From Tethya wilhelma (Eukaryota; Porifera; Demospongiae; Tethyida; Tethyidae): a stretch of 64,000 bases of DNA. The notes below the pieces were generated by a model, which saw nothing but the letters and a program-made list of their open reading frames with translations, was not told the origin of the DNA and did not search any database. The position numbers and the translations under genes were made by a program. The stretch spans positions 62,001 through 126,000 of the forward strand of contig CAXIPT010000034.1 of NCBI GenBank assembly GCA_964030475.1, in the 5' to 3' direction. Shown piece by piece: positions 1 through 12,244 of the stretch (its first letter is position 1; each line of letters begins with the position of its first letter).

Positions 1-638
1 ACAACTTCCATCACACCAGTTGCCGGACTAGTACTGGTATCCACCATGCCAAATACCCACACAGGGTTTGATGATGCTCTACCTCGATGATGCTAAAAGT
101 ACATTAAAATTGTTATTATCAATTATGCAACTGTTTTGTGATAATGTGATATTTGTGAATGTATACCTTCGGTTTATGGCTAAAGCAGGACTCCAAGAAC
201 AAATCTCTCTTAGCCACTGATTAAAATCTATCGCTGTGGCTTTCGAAACTTCACATTCTTCTGCTGCTTGGGTAACAGGATACTGCCGAGCCCACCAGTA
301 TAGCAGCAATAGCGATTTCCTCAATGGTATGCTGGTGTTCTCGAAGAATGTACCTTGTCGGAGAGATACAGACTTCTTGCAAGCACCAACTGGACATCTC
401 CATCTATGTCAGAACTACTTTGTAAATTTCTAATTATAATTAACTTATCATTTTAATGATTTAATTAATGAACCTGAACTGGTCTTGAATGTCACCTCTT
501 CTTTTGCAGCCTCATAGGAGTGGAGCAAGTTGGGCATGTCTTACTTGTATGTAGCAATCCAAGCTTTTGCATATATGCAACAAGCTGATCCATGCTTCCA
601 AACAGCCTATGGCCAATAGCTAGGAGACTCAGCGCCAT
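1..638 (-). pseudogene. ISXO2-like (IS1016/Merlin-type) transposase gene, 3' end cut by window
   Basis: Likely a DDE transposase of the ISXO2/Merlin type. The proposed start at 638 opens an exon ending near 496 with half of a zinc ribbon (CPTCSTPM). A GT donor and an acceptor at about 404 join it in frame to exon 403-167, which supplies the second half (WRCPVGACKKS), then FFENTSIPLRKSLLLLYWWA and the helix-turn-helix-like ECEVSKATAID. A third block (92-1) reads HRGRASSNPVWVFGMVDTST, which resembles the part of the catalytic core after the first Asp. The segment that should hold that first Asp (IDES-like) is missing between the second and third blocks, so the copy is probably dead or has a hidden exon. 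Family assignment is from motif memory. Confidence 0.6.
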
Positions 639-739
639 GGTTAAATTTCCCGCCAAAACAATGCTTAGCGAACCACACTCGCGAATATAATTTTCGCGAG
701 TGTATACACAATTGATCGTACATGTGTTTTGATAAATTT

Positions 740-1660
740 CGCACATGGGTCAGTGTACTGAACTTGATCCAAAGCAAATTCTTTACCCTTTTTTGATCTA
801 TTGTTATTTAGGAGTTAAAACATTACAGCAAATCATGCAAAGGCTAAATATGGAAAACCTATGTGAAGAATGGCGTAGGATTGATAGAACTGAAGGAACT
901 TATTGTGATGTGTATGATGGCAAGATTTGGTCCGAATTTATGAACTACAATGGAATACCTTTTTATCAGAACAGAACAATCTGGTGTTGATGCTAAATAT
1001 GGACTATTTCCAACCTTATAAACATCTAAAGGGATACTCTGTTGGTGGAATTTATTGTGTAATTTTAAATCTACCAAGAGTAAGCAGGAAAACATGTTAA
1101 TAGGGTTAATTCCTAGACCCAAAGAACCAGATCATGATATAAATTCCTTCTTGAAGCCAATGGTGGATGAATTAGAGTTATTTTGGTCTGGTAAGCAACT
1201 TTATGGGCAAAGTAAAGTATATAAATGTGCACTACTTTGTGTTGCTTACGATATCGCAGCAAAGTGAGTGGTTTTCTTGGATTTAATGCCCACTTTGCTT
1301 GCTTTAAGAAGTTCCCAGGTAAGTTTGGAAACATAAATTATTCCGGTTTTGACCGACAAAATTTGCCTAAACGAGATGGAAAGCACCATCGTTGTGTTGG
1401 ATTAGGCATGCATTCATTCACTTCACCAGCTGCATGAGCCTGATCGTACCGAGTCGGAATACGTTATTCTGTTTCAATGCGCTTACCATACTTTGATGCT
1501 CCTAGAATGACTATCGTAGATCCTATGCATAATCTCTTTTTGGGAAGTAACCAACAAATTTTGCACCATATTTGGGTATCGAGATCTATTCTAAATGATG
1601 AGCATTTCAAGATCATACCAGTGGTGGATTTAGAATTTCAAGAAGGAGATATCTAGAAAT
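740..1660 (+). pseudogene. CACTA/EnSpm tnp2-like transposase remnant 1
   Basis: Reading frames on the plus strand carry blocks typical of Transposase_21/tnp2 proteins: LCEEWRRID and CDVYDGKIWSEF near 855-945, NMDYFQPYKHLKGYSVGG near 998-1048, HDINSFLKPMVDELELFW near 1134-1190, GFLGFNAHFACFKKFPG and NYSGFDRQNLPKRDGKHHR near 1270-1395, and TIVDPMHNLFLG near 1508-1545. The blocks lie in order but in different frames, with one frameshift near 980 and others later, so this is a decayed copy. It lies beside the hAT and ISXO2-like remnants and is separate from the second tnp2-like gene at 12.2-14.7 kb. Confidence 0.65.
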
Positions 1661-1892
1661 AATGGTGCGCAAAGCGCGGCGCAAATTTTGGGGTGCCACG
1701 CCCACTTCCGGTTTAAACCCCGCTCTTATATGCTAATTAATCAGTCCGGCCAGAGGTCAAATTATCACATAATACGAACAAGACACAAGGATCAAAGAAT
1801 GGCTCAAGTTCAACATCTTTTAATAGCGGTAAGTTTACAAATACTCTTGCATATGACATATGATTAACAGATAGTCTATGGTAGGTAGAGTC

Positions 1893-4800
1893 TCAGTCCT
1901 GCAGCATAAATGAAAGCTTCATTCTTCGTGGGTGAAGCTGTACAAAGCTACGTACTAATTGTGTCATGTTTTCTTTAGATACAAGATTGTTGCAGCGTTC
2001 TCTGTTTATCTTCATAAGTGCCAATGAACTCAGTCTTGACTCAGTCATTGTGGACCGCCTGGCAGTCTTGATCAGCTTTAACTGGCTAAAGCTTCTCTCA
2101 CTCTCACAAGATGTTATCGGGAGGGTCAATGCTATCTTGAGCAAAACAGCCAAATTGGGGTATGATAAGCTGCTACAATTTTTAAGAGCACCCACCAGTG
2201 TGTCAGGAATTGTTGTTGAGCACTCCTTCCATTCTCGTACCCATGAGTAATATTCAATTGAGAACATCACATCATGGGGTAAATCACCCTTGAAAACTCA
2301 ACTGCACTAGCAAGGTCATCTGGGATGCCTGCATCCTACTCCACCTGAACACATTCACTAGGCAAAAGGTTAAGAAGGCCAGTCACTATGCCTTGCGAAG
2401 AATTGTCTACAAACCTCTCCTCAAGCTCAGCAACAATGTGGGACAGAAACTCATCATAGATGGAAATTCTGTAGTAATCCTCTGCTGTGGATGATGGAGG
2501 ATTGCTGCGGTGTAATTGGCGGCCAGATAGTCTTGGCATAGTCAACTGAAAGTCATCTCCATGGAGCTTTTTTCCAATTTTGGTTGCTTCAGCAAACTGT
2601 TTCTTAAATTCAGTGACCGAGTTACGTCTCATTGCTGTCAAGGTTGACACTACTCTCTTCACAATTTTGTATGCATAAACCACATCGACAGCTTTCATTT
2701 GTAGTTTTATTGTAACCTCTCGAAGTATCTGCAGCACTTGGACAAGAATTTGAAAAGAAATTAGAAAGGAAGAAGATTGTAATTGAAAGAGAAAGCCATT
2801 GGCTTTGGTGATAGTTTCTCCATCCCAGCTCCAATCAGTACCGAGATCTGTGTGCAAACTGGGATGGACCATACCTTGGAGACACACGTGAAGGGCTGGG
2901 AGAAGTTCCAAGAATACAGCATAGGAGTCGATACGCTCAACCCAGCATGTTCTACAAGCAACTTTCAGCTTCTTGGCTCTTGGGGTGGAATCACAAGCTT
3001 CGATCGCCTTGTCCAGTAAACGTTGCCTCTTAGCGGAGTAGTTAAAAAACCTAGCTATCTCGCCCACATAGGATTCGGCATTTTTCAATGCTTGGATACT
3101 ACAGTGCAACCAGGTAAAAGAGCAAAAATTTGACTTTTTTGTTATTCACTAGATATCTTCCAGACTGTATGTGGTATGGAAGTATTGACAGTAGATATGT
3201 GTTTAGTAATCACTAGTGTGGCTTCAGTGAGTGGGCGGGTCTAATCACGTGCTGCCTGTTGGGCGTGGCTCACATTTTACTCAGTAAGGTAGAGAAAAAA
3301 CGTTAGCTATAAGATCTGACAAACTACTGGGAGTTAAGGAATGAAACGCTACATGCAGTTAGACATTGCATTGATAATTCTATGTACCAGACTAGAGCTT
3401 TTAACTCAAGAGTTTTAGCCCATAACAGTTGCATAAAGGCTCAAAACTAGCTAATTTTTAGTGCAAAAACGTTAGCTATAAAAAATCAACCTTCTTCTGG
3501 GAGTTAAGAGCTCAAATTTTATTTGTGTATAGACAAAGGAACTCTCAAACTGTGTGCAAGATTTGGCAGTGAAGGCTCTTATGGTTTGTTAGAAACGGTG
3601 CATTTTGTTAGCATTTTTGCAGCTTTTTGCAACTTTTTGCAGGTTTTTGCAGTTGCATGGCTTCATAAAATAACGGTAGTGATAGGGGAAATTTTTGTGT
3701 TTCAAAATCGCTCAAAAACAATGAATTGGTACTTACCAGCAACAAATATAGTGAGTACATGCAGTTTTGGCAGGTTTTGAACAAATTTTCAAAATTTTGC
3801 TCTTTTACCTGGTTGCACTGTACATGCAGAGACTACCGAAAGACTTAAACGATGAGAAGCGCAATGATAGTACATCGCTTTAGGAGCTTCTTCTTGGACA
3901 ACTGCTTTGACACCAGATCTAGCGCCAGACATATTGGATGCGCCATCATAGCATTGTCCCCACATATCTACAGGAGAGATATCATGATTGCTAAGCCAAA
4001 CCAGAATAGTACTTGTCCAGTGATTCGCTCAACCTCAAGAAAGTCAACAAAGACTTCTCTGATTTCTCCATCATGGAGATAACGAATAACGAGGGAAAGC
4101 TGCTCTTTGTTGGCTGTATTGGTTACTTCGTCAGCAATGATGGAGTAAAATTTGGCACTTCTTATCTCATTGAGGATGTCACTACGGATCTTGTTTCCAA
4201 CTACAGCAATCAAATCATTCTGGATGGTCTTTGATGTATAACGGGCATTCTTCGGTGCTTTGGAAAGATGATCGGCTAGAATGGTGTCTGTTTCAGCCCG
4301 AAACCGTACTAACTGAATGAAGTTTCCTTCATTAGAACTGCCACTATCAACTTCCCAAAAAACCTTGTCATCTCGGTGACCACGTAAGCTCAAACCTTGC
4401 TTACCACAAAGCATGACTACCTTCAGCAGTGACTCAAGGACTTTCTGGTTGGACTCCATTATACGCTGTGCTTCTCTATTCAAAGAAGTGTCAACACTCT
4501 GCAATGGATTCTCATAATTGACAATGAATGCATTCATTTTGGTCATTGCATCACGATGGTAGTTTGTGCCTGCATGCGTGTTTGCATTTGAGGAAAATAC
4601 TGTCCAACATTTGAATGGTGACGTAACGAATTGCCCTAAATCTTGACCACCAGCCTGATCCGGAGCAAAAAAAACGCATGCTTTGCAAAATGCACCATCT
4701 AAAAATCTGCTGTAATGCAACCAAGGGTGACGACTCAACCACGAAGGAAGAAACTGACAGAATGTACTAGATGCATATGGACGAGTACATGGATAAAAAG

Positions 4801-5180
4801 AAGGATCACTGTTTGGCTTAGAGGTCAGGAGACGATACTTACTATCCCGAGAAAGCTGCTGTAAATTAACACGGTCATTCCTGAGTTTGCCAACATCACA
4901 TTCAATAGGCTTGACACAGTCACCCTCACCTTCACTTTCATTGTGAGATGGCTCACTCTGTCTAGGAGTGATAGTAAGGCTACTAGAAGGATCTGCAATT
5001 AAAGTAAGTATAAGAAGTACATTATGATGCTGTGAATTACTATCTTTTCTTTTACTTTCTGTGGTCAGGTTGCTTTCATCATGACATTGAGACTGTGAGT
5101 TTGGTGGAGAAGACTGTTTAGAAGAGTCAGCAGTCTTTGGACTACTGCTGGACAATTCAGACTCCTCTACAGTCATGCAT
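1893..5180 (-). pseudogene. hAT-family transposase (TTF zinc finger, DUF4371, C-terminal dimerisation), broken
   Basis: A ZMYM1-like or THAP0-like hAT transposase. In minus-strand order: a Ser-rich start near 5177; a TTF-type zinc finger (DGAFCKACVFF, then the HxxAM-type end) around 4840-4540; a DUF4371 catalytic block with SIIADEVTNTANKEQLSLV around 4170-4110; CYDGASNMSG near 3940; and, past an insertion, SYVGEIARFFNYSAKRQRLL and the C-terminal dimer block (ITSCESERSFSQLKLIKTAR) at 2140-2080. Lesions seen: a frameshift near 4010, a TA-flanked insertion at 3102-3820, an in-frame stop at 2336 and a frameshift near 2290. The N-terminus is cut at about 5182 by the end of REP-A, so earlier upstream codons belong to the repeat. 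Confidence 0.85.
3102..3820. mobile_element. TA-flanked MITE (Tc1/mariner-like) inside the hAT gene
   Basis: The ends are inverted repeats: CAGTGCAACCAGGTAAAAGA followed by GCAAAA at the left, and its exact complement at the right. TA lies directly outside both ends (3100-3101 and 3821-3822), as expected for a Tc1/mariner-type insertion. Removing it rejoins the hAT coding blocks around the ASHRLSLSV region. No transposase is seen inside; the interior holds two related segments around 3295-3360 and 3468-3515 (AACGTTAGCTATAA, then GGGAGTTAAG). It is a nonautonomous element that inserted after the hAT copy. Confidence 0.8.
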
Positions 5181-5186
5181 AGAATT

Positions 5187-6207
5187 CCCAGTACGGTAGT
5201 ACTGGGTACATAGGAATGGCACGGATGGCCCATTAGCGCAATACAAATATTCACGCGAATAACTCTGCAAAAACTGAGCGCTTGGCACTAAAAGGCTTCT
5301 TAAGCTACTATTTAGCCTTTTCTCTTTCTATTGAGCCTAAAAACATAGATTGCTAAAATAACAAAACTAAAGTATGCCAAACCTCCAATTTTCTCCATCT
5401 TCTTCTTCTTCGAACGACTTTTCTCAAAGACCGCTCGCTTTCAGAACCTGATTCTTGAACGAATAAACTTGGTTTCTTTGTCTTCACGTGCTTTTTGTAT
5501 CGGTTATTCGTCTCTCTAGCTGAGTCGCTAGATACAAGACGAAAAGCGCCTTCTCCGTATGGCAGCCATTCATTTCTATACTCATTAATAATTCATTAGC
5601 TACCTTGGAAATCAAGTTGACGACCCTTTTCCAGTTAGATAAGTGTGCGTTATTTGGAATCCGAATATGCCTGTTTTACCTGAAGATTTCTGGTTGTGCT
5701 GAAGTCTCTGTAACCAGTTACCGGTACCTTTCAGTCTTCAATAATAGGAGGTGAATAGACTACTTTGTTACATAGTTGTCATTATAAGAAGATGAGCAAA
5801 GCAAGTAAATTTTGTAAGATACAGCTCCAGCCTCCTGAGATGCTTCACCATGACTTTATACTGATAGCATAGATTATAACATAAGCTATAATATCCATGC
5901 TGATAGTGTACAAGTAACTACCATATACACACAAACTTAAATGTGATGTAGAATTATGAAAAAATGAGAACCAACAAGTGAAAAAAACATTGAAAATGTA
6001 GGAATGGCCAAATCGTAAAAAAGAAAGCAAACAAGATGGAATGGCTGTTTGAGTGTGTAAAGAATTATTCCTATGGGCAACATGAGGGACCCAACGTGGG
6101 AAGAGAGTACTACATGCAGCCCACACAGGAATGATTCTGCACACACTCAAACAGCCATTCCATCTTGTTTGCTTTCTTTTTTACGATTTGGCCATTCCTA
6201 TGTCTCA
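5187..6207 (+). mobile_element. REP-A copy I (about 1-kb nonautonomous repeat)
   Basis: Starts TTCCCAGTAC with a 20-bp terminal palindrome (CCCAGTAC, GGTA, GTACTGGG), then about 770 bp of shared non-coding sequence, and ends with a fold-back segment from about 5960. Matching copies lie at 30033-31213 and 51902-52989, with an inverted partial copy at 17396-18226. No open frame of note. This copy abuts the 5' end of the hAT gene, and its right end runs directly into further fold-back elements. Confidence 0.75.
5960..6207. repeat. Fold-back segment at the end of REP-A copy I
   Basis: Two arms of about 100 bp (around 5985-6085 and 6105-6205) are near-complements, containing GGAATGGCCAAATCGTAAAA, GCAAACAAGATGGAATGGC and AGTGTGTAAAGAATTATTCC, with a short loop. 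The same palindrome closes the other two long REP-A copies. Confidence 0.7.
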
Positions 6208-7150
6208 CAAGTGAAAAAAAACATTGGAAATGTAATGAGACATAGGAATGGCCAAATCTTAAAAAAGAAAGCAAACAGAACTGTTAGAGTGTGTAAGGAA
6301 TTCTTCCTGTATGGGCTGCACTTAACAATCTCCTTATTGAGTCTCTCATTTTGCCCACAGGAAAAATTCCTTACACACTCTAACAGCTATTCCATCTTGT
6401 TTGCGTTCTTTTTACGATTTGGCCATTCCTGTGTCTCATTACATTTCCAATGTTTTGTTTTTTTTACTTGTATATATAAAAAAAAAAACATTGGAAATGT
6501 AATGAGACACAGGAATGGCCAAATCTACAAGACTTAGTAAAAAGAAAACATTGGAAATGTAATGAGACACAGGAATGGCCAAATCGTAAAAAAGCGAGCA
6601 AACAAGAAGGAATGGCTACTAAAATTACTCAATGAATAATTAATTCGTGTGTGCTGCAATGGCCGGTATGTTGTTGGTATGGAAACTTTAGCTCGTGTTC
6701 AGTGGTATCTAGCATGCCAAGCATTTGAATCTGTGTGCTTTTAATGGCATGTTGTAAGAGAAACTTTGGACCATCCGATTAAATCAGTATACATGAATAT
6801 TTGTTTTGCTGACACCTTTATCCTTGCATGTGGGCATGACTGTGGACATACATTAAAAAAGACCAATCCCTCCTTAAGTTGGTAGCCTGTAAGAATCCAA
6901 GGTGCTTAAGTGTTGCAATCATAATGTTTACTGATGATTTCATGATGTGTCTTTGATGTCTTTGATGATATTCATGATGTGTTTTTGATTCTCTTTTAAT
7001 ACAGTGTTTACTAAAATTTTTCCCTGCAGCACACAGGAATTAATTTATCATTGAGTAATTTTAGTAGCCATTCCTTCTTGTTTGCTTGCTTTTTTACGAT
7101 TTGGCCATTCCTGTGTCTCATTACATTTCCAATGTTTTTTTTTTTACTTG
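6208..7150. repeat. Cluster of fold-back elements
   Basis: At least three further units of the same family. One is a palindrome at about 6208-6476 with arms sharing CATTGGAAATGTAATGAGAC. A single-arm fragment lies at about 6482-6530. A larger one at about 6545-7150 has roughly 115-bp arms (ending TACTCAATGA and its complement) around a loop of some 370 bp. The arms share CCATTCCTGTGTCTCATTAC. None encodes a protein. The order suggests repeated insertion into or beside earlier copies. Confidence 0.7.
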
Positions 7151-7284
7151 TTTGTTGGGATTTTTTTTACTTGTGCACACAATAAGAATAGTAATCATAG
7201 ACAAGTGGTAATAATAATTATAATATTCAACAATAATAATTTATAATAAGAAGAATAATAAGAATAATGGTGTAGTTCAAACTG

Positions 7285-8197
7285 TTAGTTCCTACTAATT
7301 ATATTAACTTTTGATTTTTTAAACTAAAAAATGAGAGATTAGAATTTGTAAACTTGAATTAAACAGCATAAAATTTAGAAATGTTCAGAGACTTACTTTA
7401 AGGTTAAGCACTATTGTGTGTGGACGTGGCCTTTGGATGCAGATGGGTCCACCCGCACCACCATCACCATCACCATTGCCACGTCCACGTACATGTTCAT
7501 CACCATCACCATCACGTCCCTGTCCCTGTCCCCATCCACGTCCACGTCCCCTTCCATGTCCACGTCCCCGTCCCCATCCCCATCCCTGTCCCCTTCCACG
7601 TCCACGTCTTCTGAAATCCCTAGAATCATCACCACCGTCACCACCTTCACCACCGTCACCACCGTCACCATTGTCACCACCATTCCTCCTGTCACCACCG
7701 TCACCATTGTCACCACCATTCCTCCTGTCACCACCATTCCTCCCGTCACCACCAACATTTTCATCTAAAATAATAAGATTTATAATACAATATAGCAGTC
7801 AGATACTCATAAGCCACTGCAATGCTTGGTGCTCACCATCTATGTCCATGTCAAGCAGTTCATCATCTTCTCTTTCTCTTTCTCTTTGTCTTTCCACTCT
7901 TTCTCTTTCCACTCTTTCTCTTTCTATTTCTCTTTCTCTTTCTACTCTTTCTCTTTCAATTTCTCTTTCTCTTTCCACTCTTTCTCTTTCTCTCTCTATT
8001 TCTCTTTCTTTTTCCACTCTTTCTATTTCTCTTTTAATTTCTTTTTCTCTTTCTACTCTTTCTTCCTGTATATTTCCAAACTCTTCTACTTCTCTTTCTG
8101 TTTGTAAAAGAAAAAACAAACAAACAAACAAAAAAAACTCAACCAAACTGTAAGAAAAAAAAAAAACAGACACACCAGTCATTGCAAGATCTTCCAT
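7285..8197 (-). CDS. Four-exon gene for an Arg/Glu-rich, RGG-rich protein (229 aa)
   Basis: Proposed exons are 8197-8176, 8097-7837, 7764-7397 and 7323-7285; the three introns (78, 72 and 73 bp) are all GT-AG. Together they give 690 nt, exactly 230 codons including the stop, with no break in phase. The protein starts MEDLAMTERE, has a long charged stretch of alternating Arg and Glu (residues about 10-80, probably helical or coiled), then DDELLDMDID, a Gly/Asp/Asn-rich segment with GGDGRNGGDRRNGGD, an RGG-like segment (RRRGRGRGQGWGWGRGRGHG) and a short tail ending SRN. RGG and RE/RD runs are typical of RNA-binding or splicing-related nuclear proteins; that role is inference. The opposite strand is also open through much of this region because of its repetitive composition. 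No domain family is recognised. Confidence 0.72.
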
Positions 8198-8733
8198 GCT
8201 TTTTCACCCAAAATAGTTGCATAGTAACGATAGTTCCTTTTATACTGGACAGCTGCAACTTATTTCTGCCAATCAGAATTTAAAGTTTTGGTCATGTGTT
8301 TAATGTTAACAAACAACATGCATTTATGCTTGCACATGCAAGTCATTTATCTGCACATGCATCATGTATTGAACATGAAGTTAATTAGTACACCCCTCCC
8401 AATTTTCCACAAAACGATCATGATAAAAATTATCAAAATTTTTTTATGATTTTTTTTTTCAAACAGAATCAACAACATGAGTTGTACAAAGGTGCTTTGT
8501 ATACGAGAAGGCAATCTCAATACTAATTGATGCCACATAAAATTGTGTTATTATTGCATTTTTGTTCCTGTACATACTATTACTATACTTTACTTGCTAC
8601 ACTGTTCAGGACCATCTGCTGGTGTATGTATGTTTGATTGCTTTAGTGTGCATACTGTACATGTACCACAGAAATGTTATTCATGCATGCTTCACTTACC
8701 AATGGCACTCCTCATTGCACAAAAATTCAACTA
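8198..8733. other. Upstream region of the RGG-type gene; no gene seen
   Basis: AT-rich sequence upstream of the start at 8197, presumably holding its promoter. I see no clear TATA or initiator signal that I could defend and no protein-like frame. Confidence 0.4.
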
Positions 8734-8759
8734 AGAGAGAGAGAGAGAGAGAGAGAGAG
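8734..8759. repeat. (GA)n microsatellite
   Basis: About 13 GA units in an uninterrupted run. Confidence 0.95.
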
Positions 8760-10813
8760 TCATCACTCCTGTCTGCATCAACTGTTCAACAAATGGAATC
8801 TATGTTGAACTGTTGATCCCAGGATGCGGGACGAGGACCCCAGAGTGATATCGCATCCCAAAAATATTTTGTAAGCAATTCTCTCAACACAACAGGTCAC
8901 ATAATGAGTTTTGTACCAACACATGCATATAGTCCATGCATAGTAGTGTTTGTGTTCTCTTTTTTTGTTGTTTTTGGACATGTATCTTTGCCATTTGAGC
9001 ACATAATATTATGATTGATACAGTTTTAGTCCAACAATGAGACAGCACAGTGACACTAATGGACAGCAGTGTGAAGGGTACCAACATCTATGGACACTGA
9101 TGTGTAACATTGCTAATGTTGTAGACACATACCACACAACCACATGAACATGACCACATGTGAAACACAAACAGATTACACTATAGCAGTAAATGGCACA
9201 TGGAGAGGCACAGGTAGATGCTCAATGTTGGCCAAATTATTATGGTACATCAATGCAGTGAAATGATCATACAGTAACTGGATACAAATAGGAGGTTCAG
9301 CCAATGCTCTTACTCCTGAATTTTGTAGGACAGAGATGTGCTCTGGTGTACCATATAGTGCACCTCAGCATAAACTTACAAAAAATTATTTTGCGAGTCT
9401 TCAAAATCTATGCGTAAAACTGCATATCATTTGAATGCGCTTTGCACGTAGAATGCAAAAATCGCGTTTGTTTAACTCTAGCAGTTAGCCAGACTTTTTT
9501 TTTATGTTGCCCGCATATTTTTACAAATTTTTATGGGTGATGATGCAATTACGTTGTCACTCTGACCACAAATGACATCACGTTGCTGTAGCAACGCATT
9601 TTACAATTTTTTGCGTATGTGTGCATTAGCAGTGTTCTAACCTTTTTTCCAGCGATTCTTTGTGTTTCTTGATGCTCTTCAACTGTTGAAGACAAAGATA
9701 AAGCTCTGGAGAAGATTCTGTTGCTGAAGAAAAGTTGAAAAACAGTGATTGAGTGAGTCAAAAGCTGGATTATCCTCAGAAATCTCAATAACCCCCCACT
9801 ACAGACTAATATGAAGCAATGAATGTCTACAAAACCGAATATACTGAAAGATCAACTGCTCAAACAGTATTGCTGGCATAGTGCCTTTATTTGTGACTGA
9901 AATTCTTGATAAGGGTGGATGAGAATCTCTGGCCAGGCTACGTTCTAAAATCTGTGAAGGAGACAACCATACCTCGTCAAGCACTTGCTTAAGAAGAGTG
10001 TAGTTGAGTATTTGCTGCTAGAAAACAGTGGTATATGTGTGTTTCTACCTAAATAGCACCATAAACATAATCAAATGGAGAGAATTTGAGCACGGTTAAG
10101 GATGTGAGTGTTGGCTCGATGTAATTACATTTTTACCGTCTTTTGGTGAATTATCCATCTGCGTATGACTCACTGACAATGAAAAGTGTTCAGGAAAATT
10201 TGAAGAATCAGACACTTAATGTATTCCTATTTGAAATGCTTAAAACTTGGAAGAAGAATGTTAGATTGCCTTAAAGTCTTAAAAGAAGAATTCACATAAA
10301 TTATTGGCCACGCCCCTTATTAAAACAACATTTTCTTCCTTCAGAAGATGTGATTTCAAAATTTCTTTTCTCAAAGTTATTTTACTATCATTTAACTTTC
10401 ATTTGCTTGAATTTGAGCACTTAAATCTGTATCTTGTGTGTCTAGTTAGCAATCTTAGAATGGTACGGAAATAACGGAAAAATGTGATTATTGCTCTTCT
10501 TTACAATTCAATACCCATTATTACAATTTTTTTTTCTCAGAAAGTTGTGTTTAAACATGAACAATATTCATACAGGAAATGAAGTTCTAGAAGTGTATGG
10601 TTAGGTAGTAGTTACAGATGTTGTGATTTTTAATTAAAACAGTGTAGGTCAAAGGTTAATCATATTCATGAAAATGGACCCGCCCACTTTTTTCCTTAAC
10701 CCCTCTAGAGTATCATTACAAAGTTTGGATGAACAAATATGTATTATAACAGACTTGTGATAAATTAAATGGGAGGTAGTATTTTGGAAGTTTATGCTGA
10801 GTTGCACTATACA
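8760..10813. other. About 2 kb with no recognised gene
   Basis: AT-rich DNA with short unsupported frames only. I found no domain-like protein, long repeat or paired inverted ends. Confidence 0.4.
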
Positions 10814-11246
10814 TTACATGAAAATGACAACCTGCAAGTTTATTGAGGAAACTAAATGCCAATCAGACAATGTCAAGTTCCTGTTGTTTAACAGTCTCAT
10901 ATAAGCATCTCTCCAGTTAGTGTAGCTGAAGATGGGTCTATTTAGGATCAATGACATGGCCTGGATGTGGTAGTCTTCACCCCATGCCTTTCGTCTCACA
11001 GCCTTCCTCATGATCCTGTTGTACTCCTGAGCAACATCAAAGTTATCTATATGAACAGTTGCTTGTGCAATGTACACATGAAACAGTTGTCTGTGTTTAA
11101 CTAGTGAACATACAGTCAAAAATCTCAAATCATACTTGCGACTTTCATCCCTACTCAGCAGTAGAGATATGGCATTGTAAAGACAGTCACCATCTCCAGT
11201 AGTGGAGATGGCTTTTACAACTGTCAACATGGCAGGGTGGATGCTA
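10814..11246 (-). pseudogene. OTU cysteine-protease fragment, probably from a Helitron
   Basis: The frame contains TTGDGDCLYNAISLLLSRDE, the OTU-type catalytic motif (Asp-Gly-Asp-Cys), then a helical region with RRKAWGEDYHIQAMSLILNR and SYTNWRDAY; the usual catalytic His near the end is not obvious. A clearly related, more damaged segment lies at 22045-22430 in the Helitron of this window, so this piece probably comes from another Helitron copy. Its upstream part is lost at the single N at 11247. Confidence 0.7.
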
Positions 11247-11247
11247 N
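11247..11247. other. Single unknown base, likely an assembly join
   Basis: The N interrupts the OTU repeat just where the copy at 22.4 kb continues into other Helitron sequence; the bases after it do not match that continuation. Confidence 0.6.
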
Positions 11248-11314
11248 TGTGATAATTGAGTACTTTTCAAGTGGTTTGGTTTTCATAGCAAAGTGGCTTA
11301 TGTAAAAAACTGGG

Positions 11315-11367
<53 letters not shown>

Positions 11368-11381
11368 ACACACACACACAC
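11315..11381. repeat. (CT)n followed by (CA)n microsatellite
   Basis: A run of about 25 CT units followed by about 8 CA units. Confidence 0.95.
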
Positions 11382-11384
11382 AGA

Positions 11385-12244
11385 CAGGCAGCTCAATATT
11401 GTGACACCATAGCTGGCACTAACAGACTCACAGATACCTATGCCAGGCAGAAGCAGACAATGACGAAAAGGGAGACTAAGTGGCCTGAAAATGAACCATA
11501 ATGCAGTGGAGATTCATGCTTTTTTTTTTACAGATGCAACCTTGTCTATTCTAAAACTCACAGTTTAAATGTAATATACGCTAATAGTAGTGTTACCTGT
11601 TCTTGTAGCTTGTTCCAAACAAAGAAATAATTGTCAGCTCGTCCTCTGTTGCAAATTGCAAATGTTTCCCGCACTTTCCGCGTTTGCACCTGCAATGCCC
11701 ACGTGAGTTAATTTTATGCATAGTACAAGAAGAATGGCCGCATGGATGTGTCCCTCTACCAAAAGCTGAAAGGCGGTGATGTTACACCACGGTTTGTCTC
11801 GATTGCTTGGGCTCAAAGTCTACCATATTATTATACTATTTAAGAGTCTCAATTAGCAGAGAAGTCATGCGCTACTACTAGTGAAGCATACGCCTAGCTG
11901 CCAGCTCAGTATATATATATATGTGGCTAGCTAATACCAATTAGCACGTACTTAGCGTAAGTACTCTAAATAAACAAATACTTAACTCACTTGCTGTAGG
12001 AACAGATTCAGGTGACAAAACATTGTCTTTTAGCTAGATTGGTGCCTTCCTTGTCCTCTTGCCGCTCTTGCTAAAGATCAATTTTTTAAAACACATAATA
12101 CAGCTGTCTAAAAATCCAGCTGCTATTATCACATGAGTATCGCTAGATCATAAATTTACATAAATATCAGTGAACGGCTTATTATGTCAGTGTCAGTTTT
12201 CAGCTCTAGCTTTAGCTATATATATAGCTTCACATGATGGAAGC
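11385..12244. other. No gene recognised
   Basis: AT-rich stretch upstream of the second CACTA/EnSpm transposase. It could include the left end of that element, but I could not find a CACTA terminus. Confidence 0.35.

Noticed and set aside
640..660. E2F-like site TTTCCCGCC upstream of the ISXO2-like gene
   Set aside because: A single short motif has no independent support as a regulatory site.
5181..5254. N-terminal extension of the hAT protein
   Set aside because: These codons belong to the end of REP-A, which has the same sequence in copies with no hAT gene.
7416..8153. Long plus-strand Pro/Ser/Leu-rich open frame
   Set aside because: It is the antisense of the spliced RGG/RE gene; the minus strand has coherent exons and splice sites, while the plus frame is just repeat composition.
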